Part shown: positions 1 to 4,935 of the stretch, in pieces
How the letters are laid out: every line of letters begins with the position of its first letter
Position numbering within the stretch: position 1 is the stretch's first letter
Source of the DNA: Quisquiliibacterium sp.
Lineage (GTDB): Bacteria > Pseudomonadota > Gammaproteobacteria > Burkholderiales > Burkholderiaceae_E
NCBI GenBank assembly: GCA_030830765.1
Contig: JAURMJ010000290.1
Span: forward strand, 1 to 6,182
Direction: 5' to 3'
Length of the DNA stretch: 6,182 nucleotides
The notes under the pieces: model-generated
Database searches by the model: none
What the model saw: only the letters and a program-made list of their open reading frames with translations
What the model was told of the DNA's origin: nothing
Made by a program: the position numbers and the translations under genes

Positions 1-64
1 CACGCAGTGCGAAACACCCGTTTGAGTCCGGTGTCCGGCCTAGCAGTGCACACAAGGAGAAACT
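1..64. other. Upstream region of the SDR gene
   Basis: This is non-coding as far as I can see. The heptamer GCAGTGC occurs twice as a direct repeat (4-10 and 43-49), and TCCGG occurs twice close together (about 27-38). No convincing -35/-10 pair is visible in this short stretch, so the promoter may lie to the left of the window. Confidence 0.35.
54..59 (+). promoter_or_regulatory. Shine-Dalgarno of the SDR gene
   Basis: AAGGAG lies five bases before the GTG at 65. This strong site decides the start in favour of GTG, since no in-frame ATG occurs nearby and the Rossmann motif must begin within about 12 residues of the N-terminus. Confidence 0.75.
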
Positions 65-835
65 GTGAATTTGAAACTCGATGGCCAGTTGGCCTGGATC
101 ACTGGCGGCGCGACCGGCATCGGTCTTGAAACCGCTCGCAGCCTGGCTGTTGCGGGAGCCCATGTGGTGCTTTCCGGGCGGCGTCAGGCGGAACTCGATG
201 CTGCCGTGCAGACGCTGAAGGCGGAGGGCCTGAAGGCTAGCGCAGCCCAGCTTGATGTTGCGGACGCCGAGGCCGTCTCGCGGGTGGCTGGCGAGATTCT
301 TGCGCAGCATGGACGGATCGATACGCTGGTCTGCTCGGCTGGGACCAATGTGCCGAACCGTTTCTGGTCGACGCTGACCCCGGAGGCCTTTGCAAAGGTG
401 ACTGCGATCAACCTGAACGGGGTCGCGTTTTGTGTCAGCGCAGTCTTGCCGGCGATGCGAGCGGCAGGTGCCGGCACAATCGTCGTGGTTTCATCCTGGG
501 CTGGCTGGCGCTACCTCAGCTTCACCGGAGCTGGCTACGGCGCGACCAAGATGGGGCTTGCTCCGCTTGTGGAGAGCATCAACGATCAGGAGGGCAGCCA
601 TGGCATCCGGGCGACGATGTTGTGCCCGGGTGAGGTCGCGACTCCGATTCTTCGCACCCGTCCGGTACCCCCATCCGAGCAGGACATCGAGCGGATGCTC
701 AAGCCCCAGGATGTTGCCGATGCCGTCGCGTATGTCGTGACTGCACCCAGGCATGTTTGTTTGAACGAGATCGTCATCAGTCCAACCTGGAACCGGATCT
801 ATATCGGTGCGCCGGACCTGAAGCGTCCGTCGTAA
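65..835 (+). CDS. SDR family NAD(P)-dependent oxidoreductase
   Basis: A complete classical short-chain dehydrogenase/reductase of 256 residues, the usual length for this cytosolic family. Such enzymes interconvert alcohols and ketones on varied substrates with NAD(P)(H). Visible motifs are the dinucleotide-binding TGGATGIG (residues 13-20), a GRR at 38-40 after beta-2 that suggests NADP(H) preference, LDV with Asp64 near the adenine pocket, and the NNAG-equivalent position reading CSAG (90-93). The catalytic set is Asn116, Ser144, Tyr158 and Lys162 (YGATK), followed by a CPG turn at 187-189. The CSAG variant is a mild departure from NNAG. The C-terminus reads NEIVISPTWN, a common end for FabG/YdfG-like members. 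The start is GTG with a strong SD. The gene is monocistronic within the window and convergent with the next gene. The substrate cannot be read from the sequence; a FabG-like 3-oxoacyl reductase or a general ketone reductase are both possible. Confidence 0.93.
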   Translation: MNLKLDGQLAWITGGATGIGLETARSLAVAGAHVVLSGRRQAELDAAVQTLKAEGLKASAAQLDVADAEAVSRVAGEILAQHGRIDTLVCSAGTNVPNRFWSTLTPEAFAKVTAINLNGVAFCVSAVLPAMRAAGAGTIVVVSSWAGWRYLSFTGAGYGATKMGLAPLVESINDQEGSHGIRATMLCPGEVATPILRTRPVPPSEQDIERMLKPQDVADAVAYVVTAPRHVCLNEIVISPTWNRIYIGAPDLKRPS

Positions 836-890
836 TCGGCGCCGATTACCTGGCGGTAACCGCGATGCCGATCGGCACGCGCTGATCAGC
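832..890. repeat. Cluster of four perfect palindromes in the convergent spacer
   Basis: Four back-to-back dyads fill the space where two genes converge: GTAATCGGCGCCGATTAC (832-849, 18 bp, perfect, containing the SDR stop TAA), GCGGT-A-ACCGC (853-863), TGCCGATCGGCA (866-877) and GCTGATCAGC (881-890, containing the TGA of the minus-strand gene). There is no T-tract on either strand, so none is a standard intrinsic terminator. The likely role is RNA hairpins that protect or end both converging transcripts; a protein-binding site is the alternative. Confidence 0.7.
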
Positions 891-2127
891 CGGCCTCGGC
901 GGGAATGGCCGAGGCGATCAGTTCCTGCCAGCTGGCAGCTGAGCTTGGCCACCGGCGCGCATCGCAGCGGGCCAGTTGCGAGAGAATCTGTGCCAGATGC
1001 CAGGTCGGCGGTTGCCCGAGCTCCGTCGGTGTCTCGCGCCACAATCTCCGGATGACGTTGTCATCGACCGCAAAGCGTTGTGCCAGCGCCTCTATGATTG
1101 CCCGGTCCTGGCCGGCGTCGATTGCGCGCTGCAGAACGCCGGCCCAGCGCAGGCTGTGACCACTTTCTGTGCGCGCTGCGATGCGACGCAGATCAAGCGT
1201 TGGCCTATCTTCATCACGCGGTCCTTGCGCGTCGGCGCGCTCTTCGTCATGAAGAGCCTGCAACAGTGGATCCTCGTCGGGCAATTCAAGGCTGGCCGCC
1301 TGTATTGGCACCAGGGCCTCGGCGAAGAAGGCGGCAAAGCCCGGCAGTCGCGCCAGTGCATGAGCCCGGGGGGCTGCGTGCCGGGGGTCGAGTCTCAGCC
1401 AGTTGTAGCACCCCAGATGCAGGCCGATGCCGGCACGTTCAAGTTTGGTGACCGTCACCGGATCAAGGGTCGATTCGATCTGCGCTGCGATACGCTCCTC
1501 GGCATTCAGTTCGCGCAGATCGACGGCGCGCAGTACGCGGCCATAGAACTCGACATCGATCAGCCCGTTGCGCAGCGAGGTGCGCAGGCAGGCAAGAAAG
1601 TCCGGATAGCGGGATTCACGCGCGAACAGGCTGGCAGCGCACAGCGGTTCGAGCCGGTGTTCAACATCCAGGTGGCGCCCCCAGCCCCGGGTGCGGCGCT
1701 GGATGATGGTCAGCATCTCGCGCGCCAGAGCGGCGAACAGGGTATCGAGCAGGCGCGGCTCACCGCCGCTATGCTCATCCAATTGCGCTCCAAGCAGTTC
1801 AACGAGCATGCGTAGCGTGCGATCGGATAGCAACGAGCGGAAGTCGTGGACCAGTCCGTCACGATCGACGCCGACGAATCGAACGTTCAGCCCCCATGAG
1901 CGGGTCAGTTGCGCGAAGATAGGGTTGGTCATCAGCGACAGCCTGGACGCCAGCGGAGGCAGCAAGGCGAAAAGCCGCCACTCGGAAGACGGATTGCGCC
2001 AGATCAGTGCGCGTGGACTGTGCCGGTAGACCGCAGCGAGATAGGCGAGCTCAGGGCCGGTCGTGCCTGCGTCAAGAAGGTCGTCGTCAACGGGCAGTGC
2101 GTCGACCCGAAGCGCTTCGAAATTCAT
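886..2127 (-). CDS. Conserved-looking hypothetical protein, function unknown (413 aa)
   Basis: I do not recognise this protein. It is 413 residues from the ATG at 2127, or 420 from an in-frame TTG at 2148; neither start has a good SD, and I prefer ATG. No signal peptide or membrane segment is visible, so it should be cytosolic. It looks largely alpha-helical and is rich in Leu, Arg, Ala and Glu. Counted from the TTG, residues 20-285 look like one helical body, 289-318 form a highly acidic and charged linker (ELPDEDP to RDEDRP), and 319-415 form a smaller C-terminal helical part containing a PTWHLAQIL segment and several Trp. No metal, nucleotide or catalytic motif stands out. Codon use and base composition resemble the neighbours, which argues for a real gene. 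It is the last gene of the minus-strand run, 46 bases after the small membrane protein. An inverted repeat (GCCTCGGC at 893-900, GCCGAGGC at 908-915) lies inside its final codons. Confidence 0.75.
   Translation of the reverse strand: MNFEALRVDALPVDDDLLDAGTTGPELAYLAAVYRHSPRALIWRNPSSEWRLFALLPPLASRLSLMTNPIFAQLTRSWGLNVRFVGVDRDGLVHDFRSLLSDRTLRMLVELLGAQLDEHSGGEPRLLDTLFAALAREMLTIIQRRTRGWGRHLDVEHRLEPLCAASLFARESRYPDFLACLRTSLRNGLIDVEFYGRVLRAVDLRELNAEERIAAQIESTLDPVTVTKLERAGIGLHLGCYNWLRLDPRHAAPRAHALARLPGFAAFFAEALVPIQAASLELPDEDPLLQALHDEERADAQGPRDEDRPTLDLRRIAARTESGHSLRWAGVLQRAIDAGQDRAIIEALAQRFAVDDNVIRRLWRETPTELGQPPTWHLAQILSQLARCDARRWPSSAASWQELIASAIPAEAG
893..915. repeat. Inverted repeat in the 3' end of the hypothetical gene
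   Basis: GCCTCGGC (893-900) and GCCGAGGC (908-915) form a perfect 8-bp GC-rich stem with a 7-base loop, inside the last codons of the minus-strand gene. It sits next to the palindrome cluster at 832-890 and may add to transcript-end structure. There is no T-tract. Confidence 0.5.
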
Positions 2128-2173
2128 CGGGCTGTGCCTGCGTGCCAAGCGCGGATGCGAAGTGAGCTGGGGC

Positions 2174-2350
2174 TCAGTCGGCGCGCTTTGCCAGGATCAG
2201 CAGCCCGCCCCCGAAGACAAACACGGCGGCAGCCATCAATGCACGGGCAGCCGAACCGCCCCAGATGGCTTCGGCGACAAATAAGACGCCCGCACTCATC
2301 AGAAAGCGTGCGGTCGCGGCGGTTCTTTGGGCAGGACTCAGTTCGACCAT
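2174..2350 (-). CDS. Small membrane protein, 58 aa
   Basis: A short ORF reading MVELSPAQRTAATARFL at the start and ending LLILAKRAD. It has two hydrophobic stretches, about residues 16-29 (FLMSAGVLFVAEAI) and 36-55 (ARALMAAAVFVFGGGLLIL), separated by a short WGGSA turn. This fits a two-span inner-membrane hairpin with a charged N-terminus and a KRAD tail. The function is not recognisable. It starts 14 bases after the MOSC stop and is followed by the unknown gene, so it fits the operon. The ribosome site is ambiguous: GGAG is only two bases from the ATG and GAGG is twelve bases away, overlapping the MOSC stop. Translational coupling would explain this. The reading frame fills the space between two genes exactly, and its hydrophobic pattern is coherent, which supports it being real. 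Confidence 0.65.
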   Translation of the reverse strand: MVELSPAQRTAATARFLMSAGVLFVAEAIWGGSAARALMAAAVFVFGGGLLILAKRAD

Positions 2351-2364
2351 GGCTCCAATGTACC

Positions 2365-3051
2365 TCAGAACAGACCAGGCTGCCGGGATCGATGGTTAAG
2401 GCGGTGCGCCTGTTCGATGCTGGTGATGCGATCCCCCGGCCTGACACTGACTTCGTCGCCAGCAGTGATGCGCCCCTGACGTTCAACGGAACAGTAAAAA
2501 CCGGTGAACCCGCTTTGCACCATCATCTTGCTGGCCCAGGAGAAGCCAAGTCGGATGTCCAGTTTGAAGCAGGGCGATCGGGGACTCTCGACACGCAGGA
2601 TCAGTTCACCAATCTGAAGCCGGTCGCCGATCCAGGCTTGTTTTTCCAGCAGCCCTTCGATCAGCAGATTCTCGCCAAGGGCTCCGGGGGCCAGGACCTG
2701 CGCTTGTCTCGCCTGCATCCGGACTGTTTGCCAAAACGCATAGTGCTCAGCAGGGTAGACGTAAACAGCCTGTCGTGGACCGCCGTGGCGTACCCGATCA
2801 GCCTGCTCATCGCCGGCGATGCCAAATGCACGCACTTCAACCGGGGCCGGGGCCTCCAGCGTACTGAGCGCGTGCTTCGCGATCGCGCTGAGCGGGGTTT
2901 TTGCTGTCGTGCCGGGTGTTATGGCAGTGACGTCAGCAATGGAGTCTGAGACTTCAGCCTGCGTCGCTGCGCGCGGCTTGATGGTGTCCGCATCCGTCCA
3001 CGCGCGCAGCGGTGCGCACCGGCCCGCGCAAATAGCCAGGACGCGGATCAC
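2365..3051 (-). CDS. MOSC domain-containing protein, YiiM-like
   Basis: A 228-residue protein of the MOSC (molybdenum cofactor sulfurase C-terminal) superfamily, closest in pattern to YiiM. YiiM proteins use molybdenum cofactor and act in reduction of N-hydroxylated compounds such as 6-hydroxylaminopurine. Visible signatures are GDEQAD (80-85), RHGGPRQAVYVYPAEHYAFW (88-107), PGALGENLL (122-130), IGDRLQIGE (141-149) and the PRSPCFKLD block with the conserved Cys161, followed by GFTGFYCSV (181-189). The start is a GTG whose first bases overlap the TGA of the upstream hydratase (GTGA), a sign of translational coupling. Between the first strand (MIRVLAICAG) and the KTPLSAIAK segment lies an Ala/Thr-rich stretch (about 19-50), longer than I expect for YiiM-like proteins. 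The substrate is unknown, and placement beside a hydratase does not reveal it. Confidence 0.85.
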   Translation of the reverse strand: MIRVLAICAGRCAPLRAWTDADTIKPRAATQAEVSDSIADVTAITPGTTAKTPLSAIAKHALSTLEAPAPVEVRAFGIAGDEQADRVRHGGPRQAVYVYPAEHYAFWQTVRMQARQAQVLAPGALGENLLIEGLLEKQAWIGDRLQIGELILRVESPRSPCFKLDIRLGFSWASKMMVQSGFTGFYCSVERQGRITAGDEVSVRPGDRITSIEQAHRLNHRSRQPGLF

Positions 3052-3851
3052 CGTGTCCGCAGTTGCAGCCCGTCAAGGGCTGCGCCATGAATCGTACTGC
3101 GCCAGGTCTGATCGGGACTCAGCACCTGCGCATCGGTCAGCGTGCCAGTCGTAATCACGTCACCTGCCTGCAGTTGGCGATCAATCAGCGCCAGCTGTTC
3201 AACCAGATGGCCAAGTGCGCAGACCGGGTTGTCCAGGACCATGCTGGCTTCGCCCTGTGCGACCTGTTTGCCGTCCAGGCTCAGCGTGAGGCTGATGGAA
3301 GCCATCGCCTGCCAGGTGTCAGCGATCTCGGCTCGCCGTTTTTTCGGACCGACCAGCAGTGCGCCATGCAGCGACTGGGCGGCGATAGCCTCAGCTGCGT
3401 TGAACTTCCAGTCAGGGTACGGGCTTTGAACGATCTCAAAGCCATGGGCGATCCAATCAATGGCCTCGAAGACGGCCTGCGGTGCCGCGCTGATCGGGCT
3501 TGTCCGCAGACCGAAGACGATTTCAGGTTCCAGCCGTGGCTGCACGAACTTTTTCAGCGCGCATTCAGTCGTCGTCGAATCGAGCTGCGTCAGTGTCGTG
3601 TTCCAAACAGGCGCCCAGATCGGGTGATGGACGTTATAGATCGGCCAGATCGTCCGGTTCGTGAAGCCGATCTTGTAGCCGACAGGCCGCTCCCCACGCG
3701 CCACCCGTAATGCATTGATCCTCAGTTGCCGTGTCTGGGCAAGTTCGGTATCCGCCGGCGAGGGCAGCAGGTTGCGGTCGATGGCTTCGCCGCGATCCCA
3801 TGCGGCCAGCGTCCTGGTGGCGGCCAAAGCTTCTGGATCGGGAAGGCTCAT
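3048..3851 (-). CDS. 2-keto-4-pentenoate hydratase / fumarylacetoacetate hydrolase-fold family protein
   Basis: A 267-residue member of the MhpD/DmpE/DmpH family (2-hydroxypenta-2,4-dienoate hydratases and 4-oxalocrotonate decarboxylases), metal-dependent cytosolic enzymes of meta-cleavage pathways. It is close to MhpD in length. Visible features are GEAI near residues 21-24, GYKIGFTN (58-65), PRLEPE with Glu108 and Glu110, and HGFEIV with Glu139. These three acids match the divalent-metal ligands of the family. Also present are the DNPVCALGHLVEQL helix (207-220) and GDVITTGTLTDA (230-241). The ATG at 3851 gives the expected N-terminus, but no Shine-Dalgarno precedes it. It follows the regulator gene after 58 bases and overlaps the MOSC gene by 4 nt. 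No ring-cleavage dioxygenase, aldolase or dehydrogenase partner is present in the window, so the exact substrate, and whether it hydrates or decarboxylates, stays open. Confidence 0.88.
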   Translation of the reverse strand: MSLPDPEALAATRTLAAWDRGEAIDRNLLPSPADTELAQTRQLRINALRVARGERPVGYKIGFTNRTIWPIYNVHHPIWAPVWNTTLTQLDSTTTECALKKFVQPRLEPEIVFGLRTSPISAAPQAVFEAIDWIAHGFEIVQSPYPDWKFNAAEAIAAQSLHGALLVGPKKRRAEIADTWQAMASISLTLSLDGKQVAQGEASMVLDNPVCALGHLVEQLALIDRQLQAGDVITTGTLTDAQVLSPDQTWRSTIHGAALDGLQLRTR

Positions 3852-3890
3852 CGGTGGGTCTGCAGGTTGGGTTGAACTTGGGATCGGGCG

Positions 3891-3902
3891 GGCTGATCAG
3901 CC
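3891..3902. repeat. 12-bp palindrome GGCTGATCAGCC between regulator and hydratase
   Basis: A perfect dyad eight bases beyond the stop of the Fnr-like gene. Its inner ten bases, GCTGATCAGC, are identical to the palindrome at 881-890, which is also at the 3' end of a minus-strand gene. No T-tract follows. It may be an RNA processing or pausing hairpin, or a chance TGATCA-centred dyad. Confidence 0.45.
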
Positions 3903-3909
3903 TCGACAC

Positions 3910-4617
3910 TCAGTCGGCGCCATCCGCGATGAGCCCCAGGCGTTCGGCGTCCACTTGAAAGTGGCGTCCGAGACGATCAAGTGAAGTGAGTAATTGCTCT
4001 CTACGGAAAGACGCAACAGTGCGGCTCGCAGTCTCTGTGGTGATGCCCAGCATCGCGCCGACGTCTTCACGGGAGGGTAGCAGCACGTCGCGAGTCGAGT
4101 CACCTTGTGAAAGTCGCAGCAGCAGTCTGGCAAGGCGCTGGCGCGCGTTGCCAGAGGCCAGATCAGCAATGAAGTCATCGGCTTGCTTCAGCGCTTCGTG
4201 CCATTTGCGGAGCAGCTGACCGTGCAGGCGCGGAGATTCGCGTTCCAGGCGTCTGATCACGGACTGCGGAATGCGGCAGGCCTGCACCGGCGTGACTGCA
4301 ACGGCGGTGGAGTCATAGGTGTCCGTTGCTGTGATCTCCAGCCCGGCGATATCACCCGGGGTCAGCAAGCGGATGATGCGCTGCGAACCATCGGGTTGAA
4401 AACGGACCAGTTTGATCAGACCGGTGCGCAGCGTAAACAGATTTGTACCGGTGGAGCCTTCATCAAACAGTGTTGCATGCGCTTCAAAGCTCAGATCGTG
4501 GATCGGCTGATCGATCAGTTCGAAGTCGGCAGCAGTCAGGTCCTTGAACAGGGAATGGTCGCGGATCCCGCAGCTTTCACATTCATGTTCAGCAATCGGA
4601 TGAATTTTGACGTGCAT
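3910..4617 (-). CDS. Crp/Fnr family transcriptional regulator with partial Fnr-type cysteine set
   Basis: A 235-residue regulator from the ATG at 4617; an in-frame TTG at 4635 would add six residues (numbering below uses the TTG form). It has an N-terminal cyclic-nucleotide-binding-like beta-roll (about 35-125), a dimer helix (about 128-160) and a C-terminal winged HTH (about 165-230). The HTH holds LPSREDVGAMLGITTETASRTVASF; its ETASR matches the ETISR of E. coli Fnr, whose Glu and Arg read TTGAT half-sites. CESC gives Cys19 and Cys22, and Cys120 in ACRIP matches Fnr Cys122 (CEIP), with Cys22 to Cys120 spacing close to Fnr. The position of Fnr Cys29 is Ser28, preceded by His27. It may therefore bind an altered cluster, a redox thiol pair, or none. 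It appears to head the minus-strand operon and is divergent from pckG. Confidence 0.88.
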   Translation of the reverse strand: MHVKIHPIAEHECESCGIRDHSLFKDLTAADFELIDQPIHDLSFEAHATLFDEGSTGTNLFTLRTGLIKLVRFQPDGSQRIIRLLTPGDIAGLEITATDTYDSTAVAVTPVQACRIPQSVIRRLERESPRLHGQLLRKWHEALKQADDFIADLASGNARQRLARLLLRLSQGDSTRDVLLPSREDVGAMLGITTETASRTVASFRREQLLTSLDRLGRHFQVDAERLGLIADGAD

Positions 4618-4628
4618 CTTGCTCGGCG

Positions 4629-4642
4629 TTGACAACCATCAT
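4629..4642. promoter_or_regulatory. Candidate Fnr-type binding site
   Basis: TTGAC-AACC-ATCAT matches eight of ten fixed bases of the Fnr consensus TTGAT-N4-ATCAA. It lies 11 bases upstream of the preferred ATG of the regulator and overlaps the alternative TTG start, where binding would block transcription and suggest self-repression. The protein it would bind has an Fnr-like recognition helix. A chance match is possible. Confidence 0.4.
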
Positions 4643-4726
4643 GGCTGGATTCAAATGATTATGAACCTAATGCGCAGCGACTACGAAACCGTCCGACTTC
4701 GAGTTCGCCGCCAGACCGCTCGAATC

Positions 4727-4747
4727 GCCCTGCGCCCTGCGCCCTGC
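4727..4747. repeat. Three perfect tandem copies of the 7-mer GCCCTGC
   Basis: Units at 4727-4733, 4734-4740 and 4741-4747, followed by an imperfect GCCTGGT. The array sits in the middle of the divergent regulatory region, and its copy number could vary by slippage. Confidence 0.8.
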
Positions 4748-4855
4748 GCCTGGTGGCTGCTCGGTCCTCCGTTTCTTCACTGTCGCGGGAGCTTGCCTGG
4801 TCGATTCCTGAGGATCGCGTAGGGATGAAAGCTATCCGAGGAATGTCTCAGGGTG

Positions 4856-4861
4856 TATGAT
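4856..4861 (+). promoter_or_regulatory. Possible -10 of pckG (TATGAT)
   Basis: TATGAT is one base from TATAAT, 75 bases before the pckG start. No good TTGACA lies 16-18 bases upstream, which would fit an activator-dependent promoter, or no promoter at all. The CCTGAG/CTCAGG dyad (4807-4852) ends just before it, where an operator or activator site could be. Confidence 0.3.
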
Positions 4862-4898
4862 CGCGGGCTCCCCGAAAACTGGCCTTTTCCCCCGTTTC

Positions 4899-4934
4899 CT
4901 GAGCCTCTCGTGCCGGGCCGGGCTCGGAGCTCAG
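4899..4934 (+). promoter_or_regulatory. pckG ribosome site within an inverted repeat
   Basis: GGAG (4926-4929) lies six bases before the ATG at 4936, a good Shine-Dalgarno. It is bracketed by CTGAGC (4899-4904) and GCTCAG (4929-4934), which pair perfectly. An alternative stem GAGCC (4901-4905) with GGCTC (4921-4925) excludes the first. The second stem leaves the GGAG free, while the first involves its last base. Confidence 0.4.
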
Positions 4935-4935
4935 C

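Larger units (their letters stand above)
4618..4935. other. Divergent regulatory region between the Fnr-like gene and pckG
   Basis: About 318 bases without a convincing gene. Contents: the Fnr-box candidate at 4629-4642; a minus-strand CATAAT (4656-4661 on the plus coordinate) that could be a -10 for the regulator, with no clear -35; three tandem GCCCTGC units (4727-4747); an inverted repeat CCTGAG/CTCAGG (4807-4812 and 4847-4852); a plus-strand TATGAT (4856-4861) that could be the pckG -10; and a dyad around the pckG ribosome site (4899-4934). Confidence 0.6.

Noticed and set aside
836..885. Intrinsic terminator
   Set aside because: Strong hairpins exist, but no run of T follows on either strand, so I list the region as a palindrome cluster instead.
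976..1815. Plus-strand ORF of 279 codons opposite the unknown gene
   Set aside because: Its product has no recognisable motif. The minus-strand frame is longer, fits the operon and has sensible protein composition. Because the minus-strand product is itself unrecognised, this is the least certain of the rejections.
1909..2949. Long plus-strand ORF (346 codons) across the MOSC, small-protein and unknown genes
   Set aside because: It is antisense to three supported genes, has a low-complexity Arg/Gln-rich product with no domain, and is explained by the GC-rich mirror of real coding frames.
3063..3710. Plus-strand ORF of 215 codons opposite the hydratase
   Set aside because: The minus strand carries a clear hydratase with metal ligands, so this is its shadow.
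4727..4747. Tandem repeat as a CRISPR or iteron array
   Set aside because: The units are 7 bp and directly adjacent with no spacers, there are only three, and no cas or replication gene is nearby.
4607..4822. Plus-strand ORF of 71 codons in the divergent region
   Set aside because: It starts inside the opposite regulator gene, has no ribosome site, and runs through the 7-bp repeat array; it looks like chance.
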